Shown here: in pieces, positions 1 to 8,357 of the stretch
Numbering within the stretch: the stretch's first letter is position 1
Layout: each line of letters begins with the position of its first letter
Source: Victivallales bacterium
GTDB lineage: Bacteria; Verrucomicrobiota; Lentisphaeria; Oligosphaerales; Oligosphaeraceae
Assembly: GCA_017417585.1 (NCBI GenBank)
Contig: JAFPYX010000034.1
Location: 121,805-185,804 of the forward strand
Direction of reading: 5' to 3'
DNA length: 64,000 bases
Notes under the pieces: model-generated
The model's input: the letters and a program-made list of their open reading frames with translations, nothing else
What the model was told of the DNA's origin: nothing
Databases searched by the model: none
Translations under genes and position numbers: made by a program

Positions 1-1948
1 GGCGTAGGACTTGCTGTTTCACGCTGTCCCAGAAGATGTTGTCGTCTTCTTTCAATTCCTCTGGATATTGTTCCCAGAGCCACTCCTCGCGGATGCCGGA
101 GGCCAGGGAGAGTTCGACTGTGGTTCCAGGGGAATTGCCGGCAGTGGTCTCACGAATTTCGGCGGCAATGAAGAGTGGCTCGTCCCGTACAAGGCTGCGG
201 GGACTGAGCGTCGCACGCTTGCGCCCCTGGAGTTCACAGGAGAGCGTACCCTTGTCGAGTCGGCGGGCGAGGCGGTCGGGGAAGCATTCCAGGAGCAAAC
301 GTGCCAGTGCGGTTTCGGGGCTTTTACCCGCGCATTCTTGCGCGGGCACGGAACTGGCGGGCACGGAACTACGGAGGCTGGCCCACTCACGGGCGATGTC
401 ACGGGCGGCGCCCGCCTGGATTCCGAGGCGTTCGCAGGCGTCCAGCGAAAAATGCTGCGCGGAAGCCTGCTGGACAAGGGAGAGTTGTGCAAGAAAATCC
501 GATTCCGGTGCATTTTGCCCAGAATTGTCTTGTTTTGTCTTGCGGAGGCTACCCCGCAGTTCGGTGAGTTGCCGTGCAGGCATGGTGCGTGCGGCGATCA
601 GCGGCCGCGAGGCGAGGATTGCCGCGCAACCACAGGCCAGGTCGTAGATGCCGAGTTGTGCGCTTCGCCAGAGCAGCAGTGCCAGGCGCGGATGGGTGGG
701 GAAGGCGAGAACCGCGCGACCGGTGTTGGTCGCGGTGCCGTCGGGGTTCAGAAGACCGAGGTTGTGCAGGAGTGTCCTTGCGGCTTTCACGCTGTTTTCA
801 GGGGGACGTTGGAACCACGGGAACCTCTCGTCGTCGGTCCACCCGGCGCAGTGGATTGCCAGCAGCGCGTCGGCGAGATCCACACGGACGACTTCCGGTG
901 GCGTGTGGGGTGTCTTGTGGTCTTGTTCGAGGGCGTTCCAGAGTCGTCGGCAGACGCCCGGGGCCTCGCGTCCGGCGCGTCCGGCGCGCTGCTGGGCGGA
1001 GTCGCGGGAGATGGGGACGGTCTCCAGAATGTCGATGCCGCGCACGGCATCGTAGCGGCTCTGCTTGACCAGACCGGAGTCGATGACGATGCGGACGCCG
1101 GGGATGGTGAGGCTGGTCTCGGCGATGTTGGTCGCCAGAATGACCTTTCGGCGTTGAGCGGGATTCATCACGGCGCGCTGCGCCTCGGGCGGCAGGTCGC
1201 CATAGAGGGGCAGGATGTCCAGCGGCTCGGAATACTTTCGATGGCGGATTTCCTCTTCGCAGCGGCGGATTTCGCCGACGCCGGGCAGGAACACCAGCAC
1301 GTCGCCCGGGTGGTGTTCCGTGGCTTCGCGCAGGCTCTCCGCCACGGCGGGATAGAGTTCCGGAAGGTCGGTGCGCCGGATGTAGGAGATGTCCACGGGA
1401 TGGAGGCGTCCCTCGGAGGCAAGTGCAGGGCAGTCGCCGAGGTAGCGGGAGACCGCATCGGCATCCAGCGTGGCGCTCATCACCACAAGCCGGAGGTCGG
1501 GCCGTTGTTTTTGCTGGAGGTCGCGTGCCATTGCCAGTCCCAGGTCGGCGTTGAGGCTGCGCTCGTGAAACTCATCGAATACGATTGCACCGTAGTCTTT
1601 GAGTTCGTCTGGATTCAACAGCATGCGCGTGAGAATCCCCTCGGTGACGAAGAGCAGACGCGTTTGCGCGGAGACCGCGCGGTCAAAGCGGGTGACGAAA
1701 CCCACGGCCTCGCCGAGCTTCCCGCCAAGCTCCCACGCGACTCGCTCTGCAAGCATCCGTGCGGCGAGCCGCCGCGGCTGGAGAACCAATATCTTGCGCT
1801 CCGGCGGCAGCTCCTTCAGCAGCCACTGGGGAATCTGCGTGGACTTGCCGGAACCCGTCGGCGCGGTCACCACGCAGGCGTTCTGCTTGCATAATGTCGC
1901 GCAGAAGGCGCTTTCGATTTCATAGATCGGCAACGAGGATTTAATCAT
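1..1948 (-). CDS. hrpB: ATP-dependent helicase HrpB, 3' end cut by window edge
   Basis: Superfamily 2 DEAH-type RNA helicase. Reading down from an ATG at 1948, the frame stays open to the left edge (649 codons). Visible motifs are Walker A APTGSGKST (residues 29-37), the DEFH box variant typical of HrpB (about 124-127), SATL (about 155) and the motif VI sequence QRAGRAGR (about 318-326). The last visible part, around an IFWDSV sequence, reads like the HrpB-specific C-terminal domain. E. coli HrpB is about 810 residues, so roughly 160 residues lie outside the window. The DEFH box and short N-terminus favour HrpB over HrpA. The start lies 17 bp from the end of waaA on the same strand, so the two may be co-transcribed. 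The physiological RNA substrate of this family is poorly known. Confidence 0.93.
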   Translation of the reverse strand, partial: MIKSSLPIYEIESAFCATLCKQNACVVTAPTGSGKSTQIPQWLLKELPPERKILVLQPRRLAARMLAERVAWELGGKLGEAVGFVTRFDRAVSAQTRLLFVTEGILTRMLLNPDELKDYGAIVFDEFHERSLNADLGLAMARDLQQKQRPDLRLVVMSATLDADAVSRYLGDCPALASEGRLHPVDISYIRRTDLPELYPAVAESLREATEHHPGDVLVFLPGVGEIRRCEEEIRHRKYSEPLDILPLYGDLPPEAQRAVMNPAQRRKVILATNIAETSLTIPGVRIVIDSGLVKQSRYDAVRGIDILETVPISRDSAQQRAGRAGREAPGVCRRLWNALEQDHKTPHTPPEVVRVDLADALLAIHCAGWTDDERFPWFQRPPENSVKAARTLLHNLGLLNPDGTATNTGRAVLAFPTHPRLALLLWRSAQLGIYDLACGCAAILASRPLIAARTMPARQLTELRGSLRKTKQDNSGQNAPESDFLAQLSLVQQASAQHFSLDACERLGIQAGAARDIAREWASLRSSVPASSVPAQECAGKSPETALARLLLECFPDRLARRLDKGTLSCELQGRKRATLSPRSLVRDEPLFIAAEIRETTAGNSPGTTVELSLASGIREEWLWEQYPEELKEDDNIFWDSVKQQVLR

Positions 1949-1965
1949 AAATTTAATATCTTATT

Positions 1966-3264
1966 TTATTTCAATATATTAAAGATAATTTCTAGAGTTT
2001 TTGCGATGGCGCCGCGGTGCTTTTCGACGGTGGCGCGGGCATGTGCGCCAAGTTCGTTGCGCACGGCGTCATTCTCGGCGAGTCGCAGAAGCGTGGGAAG
2101 GAGTTCGGCGTTGGAGGCGAAGGCAAGCGCGGAGTTCTCGGCCTGGAAGATATCATGGACCTGCCGGAAGTTCTCCATGTGCGGACCATAGATGATGGCC
2201 TTGCCGAAGATGGCCGGCTCGATGATGTTGTGGCCGCCATTCTGCCCATCCAGGCTCTTGCCCACGAAACATACGTCGGATGCCTGATAGTAGTTCATCA
2301 ACTGGCCGGTGGTATTCACCAATAGCACATCTGCAGTGCCGACGCCCGCCGGAAGCATGCTCTCGACCGGTTGCACGGAACGCCACGCGAGCCTTCGCGA
2401 AGCAAGTATCTTGACTACCGCCGCCGCCCGTTCGGCGTGCCGAGGAACCAGCACCATCCGCCATTCTGGATGCGCTTCGCGCAGTTCCAGGAAGGCGTCG
2501 CAAATGACCTCCTCCTCGCCCTCGTGCGTGCTGCCAACGCAGAAGAGCGGATGCTTTCCTGCTCCGAAGGCTTCTGCCAAAGGTGTGGCGACATCCGCTC
2601 CAGTACGGTCTGGCACCTGGTCGAACTTGACGGTTCCCACCGTGTGGATGCGTTCGTCCGGCCCGATGACGCGCTCTAGCCGCGCCTGGTCCTCTGGCGT
2701 CTGCATGCACAATGCGCTGAAGGAGCGGAAGATCTTGCGGAAGACGAAACCCCAGCGGGCATAGCCCGCGCTGGACTTGTCCGAAAGCCGCCCATTGACC
2801 AGCACGACAGGAATGCCGCGGCGGTGTGTCTGCAGAATCAGCTGAGGCCAGATCTCGACTTCCAGGATGGCCAGGAGCCGAGGCCGTACAAGATTCAGGG
2901 TGTGCCAGACCATCCAGCAGATGTCCAGCGGACAGTAGATGGCCACCACGTCCGGCGGGAGCTTCTTGGTCGCGGTGGCGAAACCGGTGGAGGTCCCGCA
3001 GGAGAAGACGATTTCGACTCCTGGGTCGCGTGCACGCCACGCCTGGATGAACGACAACGCCTCGATGGCCTCGCCGACGCTCACCGCATGGATCCAAACT
3101 GGCGCCTTGAGCGCCTTGAGGCGGGTCTTTGTGGCCGTCGGGAAGATGCCGAAACGCTCCCAGAAGTCCTTCGTGAGCCCGCCTCGACGGATGCAATGCA
3201 CGGCGTAGAAGGGCAGGTAAAGCAGGACCAGCAGCGGAAATAGAATGGTGTAGAGAATCAGCAT
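1966..3264 (-). CDS. waaA: 3-deoxy-D-manno-octulosonic acid (Kdo) transferase
   Basis: Transfers Kdo from CMP-Kdo to lipid IVA at the inner face of the cytoplasmic membrane, the first step of LPS inner-core assembly. The 432-residue protein has the usual family length (E. coli 425). It begins with one N-terminal membrane anchor (about residues 1-22), followed by the GT-B fold. WIHAVSVGEA holds the conserved glutamate of the acceptor site; VNGRLSDKS, GSTHEGEEE and the C-terminal GGHNIIEPA with GKAIIYGPHMENF are the nucleotide-sugar binding signatures. It shows the organism makes Kdo-containing LPS, consistent with hldD further along. No Shine-Dalgarno is visible before the ATG. An AT-rich TATATTATG stretch near 3302-3312 on the minus strand may be the -10 region. 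Confidence 0.95.
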   Translation of the reverse strand: MLILYTILFPLLVLLYLPFYAVHCIRRGGLTKDFWERFGIFPTATKTRLKALKAPVWIHAVSVGEAIEALSFIQAWRARDPGVEIVFSCGTSTGFATATKKLPPDVVAIYCPLDICWMVWHTLNLVRPRLLAILEVEIWPQLILQTHRRGIPVVLVNGRLSDKSSAGYARWGFVFRKIFRSFSALCMQTPEDQARLERVIGPDERIHTVGTVKFDQVPDRTGADVATPLAEAFGAGKHPLFCVGSTHEGEEEVICDAFLELREAHPEWRMVLVPRHAERAAAVVKILASRRLAWRSVQPVESMLPAGVGTADVLLVNTTGQLMNYYQASDVCFVGKSLDGQNGGHNIIEPAIFGKAIIYGPHMENFRQVHDIFQAENSALAFASNAELLPTLLRLAENDAVRNELGAHARATVEKHRGAIAKTLEIIFNILK

Positions 3265-3414
3265 GGCAGGAGATTCACTGTGAGGAAGATTTGGTTATGA
3301 CGACATAATATAGAGCCTCGCGCTTTGCCAACCCCGGAAATCCCAAGCCTTTTTCTCCGTGCGACCTTGAATTACTCTCCGGCGGCATTATTTTAAAAGC
3401 CATTCCCATTTCGG

Positions 3415-3491
3415 GTGCCCGTAGCTCAATTGGATAGAGCGTCTGCCTCCGGAGCAGAAGGTTACAGGTTCAAGCCCTGCCGGGCATACCA
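3415..3491 (+). tRNA. tRNA-Arg (anticodon CCG)
   Basis: A 77-nt cloverleaf. The acceptor stem GTGCCCG pairs with CGGGCAT (one G-U). The D-arm is AGCTCAATTGGATAGAGC, the anticodon stem TCTGC/GCAGA encloses loop CTCCGGA (anticodon CCG), and the T-arm has GGTTCAAGCC. The CCA end is encoded at 3489-3491. It reads the CGG arginine codon. Confidence 0.95.
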
Positions 3492-3515
3492 GGGAGTCAT
3501 GGCAAAATCGATATT

Positions 3516-3580
3516 CGGGCCTTCAGCCGCATGGATCCAAAGGAGTCGGTGCGACAACGAAGGCCCGTTTGGTTTTTATT
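3516..3580 (+). terminator. long-loop terminator after tRNA-Arg
   Basis: A perfect 9-bp stem, CGGGCCTTC (3516-3524) with GAAGGCCCG (3559-3567), separated by a 34-nt loop and followed by a T-rich tract TTTGGTTTTTATT. It lies 25 nt after the tRNA CCA. The stem is strong but the loop is unusually long, so termination is inferred. Confidence 0.5.
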
Positions 3581-3688
3581 GTTCCACGCGCTACATTATA
3601 TGCGTTGATTGGACAAGCGTAAAGAACACCTTTAGAGGCCTCTTATGGTTTTGGTGACGAAGTCCTGAATCCTACAGCGTTAACACCG

Positions 3689-5095
3689 ATGAACAAATCT
3701 CTCTCTTTCCTGTTGTGGAGCCTTGCCGTTCTGTTGATGTTCGCATCATGCCGTTCGACCTCGCCAATGTGTTATCAGAGGAAGAGCTGGGCAGAATGCG
3801 CCCCTGTGCCGACATGCCGCCCGATGGCGTGCTGCGAGGAGCAAGCGTGCCGCGAGGAATTCGCTGCGTCAGAAGAACCGGAGGAATGCCCGCAAAAGGC
3901 GGCGGTTGCGCGTCCGGGCGACCCGGAGTGGTTTCCGATCATCGCGTGGGGGACCAACCAGAGGTGGCTGCCCGGCATCGGACAGAGTTTCTATGATGAG
4001 ATGGCTGAATGCGGCATCACCGTCGGAGGATTCGCGTGCGGCGGCATCGAGGAGATGGATATGATCGCAAAGGCCGGAATGGTGGCGTACGTCTATGACG
4101 GAGACCTGGTGAGCAGCTTCTGGGCACCTGACGAACCACACGACTGGGCGGCAATCGCGCAAAAGGTGGTGGATGAGTATGGCGGCCATCCCGCGACCTA
4201 CGGATATTGGTTGCAGGACGAACCGGACACCAAACGCTTCGCCGCACTCAACGCGGCATACCAGGAGCTGCGCCAGCGCGATCCTGATCACGACATCTAC
4301 ATCAACCTCCTGCCCGACTACGCCAGCCCCGAACAACTCGGCGCACCGGACTACGAGGCGTACGTCGAGCAGTTCCTCGATGAATTCCACCCCTACTGGC
4401 TGGGCTTCGACTACTATTCGCTCTTTGAAGATGACGCTCCGTTGCGCAAAACCTACTGGCAGAATCTAGCGGTGGTGCGCGAGGCCGCCCTGCGCCACGG
4501 CGTGTATTTCCAATACTGCACGCTGGCGGTCGGACATCTGCCCTACCGGTGCCCCAGCGAGGACGACCTCTTCTTCGAGGTCTTCTCCGGCCTGACCTAC
4601 GGCGCGAAGGGGATCGCCTACTTCTGCTACTTCACGCCGCAGCTGGGAAACTACCGCAACGCGCCCATCGATGTCTGGGGCAACAAGACCGAGGTGTGGT
4701 ACTGCATGCGCCGCGTGAACAATGCGGTGCGGTGCCTGGCGCCTGTCCTCAACCAGCTGGAGTCCACTGCGGTATATCACATCATGCCGGGCGAGCGCAT
4801 GCCGCGCGAGGATGCGCCGGGAGAGGAAAGTCTCATCACTGGGCTGGACGGCAACCCGGAGGCGAACCTGGCCGTCGGCGAGTTCCGCCATCGCGAAACT
4901 GGCGAGACCTACGTGATGGTGTTGAATAAGAATCTCAAGAAGTCGCTCTCCATCGGCGGACTGCTTTGGCGCACCAAACCCGCCAAAGTGCAGGTGGTCT
5001 CCCAGGCGCGGCCGAATCATTTCCAGAATTTCGCGGGCGAGGGTGACTGGCTGGCGCCCGGCCATGCCGCGCTGCTGCGGGTTATTTGGGAGTAA
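3689..5095 (+). CDS. lipoprotein, glycosidase-like TIM-barrel protein (paralogue of 36016-37272)
   Basis: A 468-residue exported protein. The N-terminus is hydrophobic up to FASC (Cys21), a reasonable lipoprotein cleavage site, followed by a cysteine-rich low-complexity linker (about residues 22-60). The rest aligns along its whole length with the protein at 36016-37272: both have WFPI.AWG, DEMAECGITV or DTMAECGITV, a (D)EP motif (QDEP here, near residue 177), GFDYYS/GYDFYG, VLNQLESTAVYH, EDAPG, and a C-terminal YVMVLNK plus WLAPGHA tail that looks like a beta-sandwich domain. The alternating barrel-like layout and the conserved Asp-Glu pair suggest a retaining glycoside hydrolase, but no numbered GH family is recognised with certainty. 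The stop is followed 6 nt later by the next gene, so the two are probably co-transcribed. Confidence 0.75.
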   Translation: MNKSLSFLLWSLAVLLMFASCRSTSPMCYQRKSWAECAPVPTCRPMACCEEQACREEFAASEEPEECPQKAAVARPGDPEWFPIIAWGTNQRWLPGIGQSFYDEMAECGITVGGFACGGIEEMDMIAKAGMVAYVYDGDLVSSFWAPDEPHDWAAIAQKVVDEYGGHPATYGYWLQDEPDTKRFAALNAAYQELRQRDPDHDIYINLLPDYASPEQLGAPDYEAYVEQFLDEFHPYWLGFDYYSLFEDDAPLRKTYWQNLAVVREAALRHGVYFQYCTLAVGHLPYRCPSEDDLFFEVFSGLTYGAKGIAYFCYFTPQLGNYRNAPIDVWGNKTEVWYCMRRVNNAVRCLAPVLNQLESTAVYHIMPGERMPREDAPGEESLITGLDGNPEANLAVGEFRHRETGETYVMVLNKNLKKSLSIGGLLWRTKPAKVQVVSQARPNHFQNFAGEGDWLAPGHAALLRVIWE

Positions 5096-5101
5096 AAAGC
5101 C

Positions 5102-5626
5102 ATGGCAAGGAACATGGGAAAGAAATCGAAGACGGTGCTGGGGACGATTGGCACGCTGTTGCTCGCCCTGCTGATCTATTTCCTCCAAGGAGGGAAGGGC
5201 GGTTCGGGAATCTCCGAATCCACGGCGAAGCCCACTGCGCCACAGGCGAAGGCGGTCGAGAAGACGGCCGTTGCGGAACCGGGCCGGGTGGAAGAATCAC
5301 AACTTGTTTATGATAGGCAAGTTAATAATTCAAGTTCCCCGCCAAAAGCGATCCGCCGCGCCTACTGGCATCAGTCCAACCTCCAGCGCCACTGGGAGAA
5401 GCACCGCGCGGAGTTCCCGGAATATCATTCCGCGGAGGAATATGGCGACGGGACGGTGGATTTTGTGGACAATCCGCCCGATGGCACCCTGCGCAAAACC
5501 ACCGCCGAAGGCGACCAGTTGCTTTATCATCCTCCCAGCAACCGCTTTGTCGCCTTAACGGCTGACGGCGCCATCAAAACCTGTTTCAAACCCGACCAGG
5601 GCATCCGCTATTGGAATCGACAATGA
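5102..5626 (+). CDS. membrane-anchored protein with CdiA-like nuclease-toxin C-terminal domain
   Basis: A 174-residue protein: a short basic N-terminus, one membrane segment (about 11-28, TVLGTIGTLLLALLIYF), a Pro/Ala/Glu-rich linker (about 35-75), then a compact C-terminal domain. That domain has the pattern LQRHWEKH, SAEEY, NPPDGTLRKT, a hydrophobic strand with HPPSNRFVAL, and a DGAIKTCFKP..G..YW ending. This arrangement resembles the C-terminal Barnase/EndoU/ColicinE5/RelE-fold RNase domains found at the tips of CdiA and other polymorphic toxins. Assignment is by pattern memory only. A GGGAG upstream, overlapping the end of the previous gene, can serve as ribosome binding site. The stop codon overlaps the start of the CPCC gene (ATGA), the usual order of toxin then immunity gene. 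The toxin-like domain on a single-pass anchor rather than on a large adhesin is odd. Confidence 0.6.
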   Translation: MARNMGKKSKTVLGTIGTLLLALLIYFLQGGKGGSGISESTAKPTAPQAKAVEKTAVAEPGRVEESQLVYDRQVNNSSSPPKAIRRAYWHQSNLQRHWEKHRAEFPEYHSAEEYGDGTVDFVDNPPDGTLRKTTAEGDQLLYHPPSNRFVALTADGAIKTCFKPDQGIRYWNRQ

Positions 5627-5862
5627 CCACCGAAGTCAACAAGCATCCCTGCCCCTGTTGCGGACGCCTCGTGGATGGCGCCGCCGGAGACTATACAATT
5701 TGTCCGCATTGCGCCTGGGAAGACGACCCCGTGCAGGCGAAGGATCCCGCTTTCCCCGGAGGCGCGAATCCGCTTTCTCTGGAGGAGGCACGGCGTGTCT
5801 GGGCGGCCGACCATCCGCGGCTGCTGGTCAAACGCCGCCGCTTTGGCCGCGGAAGGTCCTGA
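5623..5862 (+). CDS. CPCC-type cysteine-rich small protein, possible immunity protein
   Basis: A 79-residue protein beginning at the ATG of an ATGA overlap with the upstream toxin-like gene; an in-frame TTG at 5611 is an alternative start. It carries HPCPCCG near residue 8, CPHCAWEDD about 20 residues later, then a GGANPLSLEEAR segment. This is the cysteine-rich CPCC family, whose two Cys pairs probably bind zinc. CPCC proteins are frequent in polymorphic toxin neighbourhoods, where they are thought to act as immunity proteins. The overlap implies translational coupling and supports a pair with the upstream gene. The C-terminus is basic (KRRRFGRGR). Confidence 0.75.
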   Translation: MTTEVNKHPCPCCGRLVDGAAGDYTICPHCAWEDDPVQAKDPAFPGGANPLSLEEARRVWAADHPRLLVKRRRFGRGRS

Positions 5863-5886
5863 GATGATGCCCCGGAGAGGGGTTCC

Positions 5887-7281
5887 CTATTGGACATTCA
5901 GGCCGAGGACCTCGGCTAGGAGCTGGAAGTCCCGGCGGTGGTCTCCGTAGGTGATGACAATATGTTCCCGGGAGACGTGCCGGATGAAATATTCCAGGTC
6001 GTCCAGCCGCAGCAGTGCACTGGACTCGCAGTGCGGCATGCCAGCATGGCGGGTGCTTTCAAGGATTTCTCCGTGGACAATCAGGAGGTCGTTGCCGTTG
6101 AAGTGGAGTTCGATGCCAGTGAACTCAGTATTTGGGGCGAGGTCGCTGTCCACGCCCACGCCCCGGCCGTCACGCTTGAGTTCGTAGGTGCCTCCCCAGT
6201 CGGTCAGGCGCGCCTTGCCGCCGGGGACCATTTCAGGTGAGACCACGCCGACGTAGCCGCAGTGTGCCAGGCGAGCCAGATTCCCCTCCATGGATGCATA
6301 TTTCCCGTCGGCTGCCAGGCGGTCGCCGAAGTGCTCCGTGAGCGCCCCGACGTAGTGAAGCGGGTAGAGATTGGACATCATGCACGGCGCGTCCAAGAGC
6401 CAGGCGGCCATCGCCATGTTGGTCATTGCGCAGAAGTCGCCGTCGCAGGCGGCGATGAAGCCCTCCTCGCGGGCGAGGCATTGGGCGAGACAGGGCATGT
6501 CACGTCCGCCTTCGATGATGAGGTCGCCATAGCAGTTGACGCCGAAGCCAATGGCGTGTTCGGCGTCCAGGATATCGCGGATGCCGAACCACGTGCGCAA
6601 TGCGGTGAGGAGTTCCGGTCGTTGCGGAATGTTGTCCACATAGCGTCCCTGCCGTTCGTTCCAGTAGGCAAGCAATTCTTCGTCGGAATGGGCTTTTCCG
6701 GCTTTGCGGAAGTCCTCTAGGGATTTTACAACCAGCCGGAGTCCAATGGATTTCTCGATGCCCTTGGCGCCGGAAAAGGCGTTCCAGGGGAAGTTCTGCT
6801 TGCCGAAGACCACCATCCGGCTTCTGGCGAGGAATTTCCTGACCGCCATGGCACGCAGGAGAATGCACCCCTCGTGGTTGCTTTCAATGAGATGCACCTT
6901 GCAGTCCAAAGCACGCAGGAGGTCGGCGCAGGACCACTTCCAGAAGTCCGGCTCGTCATGCTGGACCAATGGCCAGAAGAGGATGGGCAGACCGCGCCGT
7001 ACCAGTGGTTCCGGGGCCTCGTTCCAGATTTCCGTGGGGTAGCAGGGACTGCTCACCAGCATGACCGCATCGACATCTTGCGGCAGATTGCCGACGACCT
7101 GCTCCCAATGCTCACGGCTCCGGATGCAGATCAAGTCGCGAAAATCCACGCCATTGCCAACCAGCTCCGCGACTTTGCCCACATCTACTGACGGAGTGCC
7201 TTCACGTGCCTGGATGGGCTGGACGACAATCTTGGGCAATTCCAGATACGGGCGGAGAACAGTTGGTTTTATAAATCGCAT
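5887..7281 (-). CDS. L-fucose/L-arabinose isomerase-like protein
   Basis: A 464-residue cytosolic protein of the sugar isomerase superfamily (FucI/AraA-like). The C-terminal half has the expected small conserved blocks: GFGVNCYGDLI, EEGFIAACDGDFCAMTNM, GHCG-like and ELHFNGNDLLIVHGEIL. The conserved acidic and histidine residues there would form the metal/ketose site. It is shorter than FucI (about 590) and lacks a clear N-terminal FucI domain, so the exact substrate is uncertain. Downstream position after a ROK kinase and FucO on the same strand (39 bp and then 73 bp gaps) suggests a deoxy-sugar catabolic operon: isomerase, kinase, then reduction of the lactaldehyde produced by an aldolase. 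The aldolase itself is not in the window. The sequence after the stop, to 5863, holds nothing obvious. Confidence 0.72.
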   Translation of the reverse strand: MRFIKPTVLRPYLELPKIVVQPIQAREGTPSVDVGKVAELVGNGVDFRDLICIRSREHWEQVVGNLPQDVDAVMLVSSPCYPTEIWNEAPEPLVRRGLPILFWPLVQHDEPDFWKWSCADLLRALDCKVHLIESNHEGCILLRAMAVRKFLARSRMVVFGKQNFPWNAFSGAKGIEKSIGLRLVVKSLEDFRKAGKAHSDEELLAYWNERQGRYVDNIPQRPELLTALRTWFGIRDILDAEHAIGFGVNCYGDLIIEGGRDMPCLAQCLAREEGFIAACDGDFCAMTNMAMAAWLLDAPCMMSNLYPLHYVGALTEHFGDRLAADGKYASMEGNLARLAHCGYVGVVSPEMVPGGKARLTDWGGTYELKRDGRGVGVDSDLAPNTEFTGIELHFNGNDLLIVHGEILESTRHAGMPHCESSALLRLDDLEYFIRHVSREHIVITYGDHRRDFQLLAEVLGLNVQ

Positions 7282-7319
7282 AAGTATTTAAAAATTAATT
7301 AGTTATTATTAATTTATTT

Positions 7320-8285
7320 CTAAATCGATGCTAGTGCCATTGCGGCATACTCGCCAAGTTGGTCGCCAAGGGCGGCTGGAACCACGCGACAGACTTGACG
7401 GGTATAGGGCAGGGCCTCTCGGAGGATGGCGGCCTCCATCGTGGGGCGCAGGAGTTCCTCCGCTCGTTGGAAGACACTGCCGATGACAATGACTTCCGGA
7501 TTGATGAGGTCCATGATGATGGCCAGCCCCTCGCCCAGCCTCGTGCCGCATTCAGCGAAAATCGCCTTCGCAAAATCGTCGCCTCCTTTGGCAGCCACGG
7601 CAAGGTCCTTGGTGGTAAGTGCCTTGGTTTCGTCATACCAAGGAACTTTTTTGCCCATCTGGAGGCGTTCCTGGATGCGAACGAGCGCAAGTCGCGCCAG
7701 GCCGCCACCGGAGCAGAAGCCCTCCATGGAGCCGGCCTTGCCATAGCCGACGGGACCGAAGGGCGCCAGTCGCAGGTGGCCGCATTCGCCAGCGTAGTCG
7801 TTGGTGCCGGTGTAAAGCCGCCCGTCGAGGATGAGTCCCGCGCCGCAGCCGGTCCCGAAGGTGATGAAGACCAGGTTCTTTGTTCCTTTTCCGGCGCCGA
7901 AGGCCCATTCTGCCAGTGCGTCCGCATTCGCGTCATTCTCCAGGACGATGTGCGGGCATGCGGGGAACTCCTTTTTGAGCCATTCGACGACTGGAATGCG
8001 ATCCCAGCCCGGAAGGTTGGGCGGCGAGAGGATGATTCCGTTGCGGTTGTCCAGCGGGCTGCCGCAGGGGATGCCGATGCCGGAGACGTCTTCCGGCTTC
8101 TTGCCATGCTTGGCGAGGAGTTCCCTGGCGACTTGCGCGAAATGCTCCACGCACTCAGCCGGGGAGACACCTGCGGTGGGCCAGACGGTGCGGTCAATCG
8201 GGCGGACATCGCCCGCCGCGTCCCGTTCTCCGTAAATGGCGGTGCATTTGGTGCCGCCGATGTCGAAGCCAAGAAAGCAAGTCAT
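7320..8285 (-). CDS. ROK family sugar kinase
   Basis: A 321-residue protein. The start chosen is the ATG giving MTCFLGFDIGGTK, because the ATP-binding DIGGTK box must sit at the N-terminus; an upstream in-frame start at 8348 would add 21 unlikely residues. It has a second phosphate loop (FGTGCGAG), the catalytic base region LENDANADALAE, and the ROK signature GECGH. The usual zinc-binding CxCGxxGC motif that follows is replaced by YGKAGSMEGFCSGGG, leaving a single Cys, so zinc binding is doubtful. ROK enzymes phosphorylate glucose, N-acetylmannosamine, fructose or allose; there is no DNA-binding domain here, so it is a kinase rather than a regulator. Context points to a sugar handled with the adjacent isomerase and FucO. 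Confidence 0.88.
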   Translation of the reverse strand: MTCFLGFDIGGTKCTAIYGERDAAGDVRPIDRTVWPTAGVSPAECVEHFAQVARELLAKHGKKPEDVSGIGIPCGSPLDNRNGIILSPPNLPGWDRIPVVEWLKKEFPACPHIVLENDANADALAEWAFGAGKGTKNLVFITFGTGCGAGLILDGRLYTGTNDYAGECGHLRLAPFGPVGYGKAGSMEGFCSGGGLARLALVRIQERLQMGKKVPWYDETKALTTKDLAVAAKGGDDFAKAIFAECGTRLGEGLAIIMDLINPEVIVIGSVFQRAEELLRPTMEAAILREALPYTRQVCRVVPAALGDQLGEYAAMALASI

Positions 8286-8357
8286 GGGTGACGATCGTTG
8301 TGGTGGGGTGCCGGGCACGCCTTCGTTAAAATGCGCAATGCCCGGCACCGTGGTAGG

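Noticed and set aside
11..1894. Long plus-strand open frame of 627 codons opposite hrpB
   Set aside because: It is the antisense shadow of the helicase frame; composition is unlike a protein and the minus strand has all helicase motifs.
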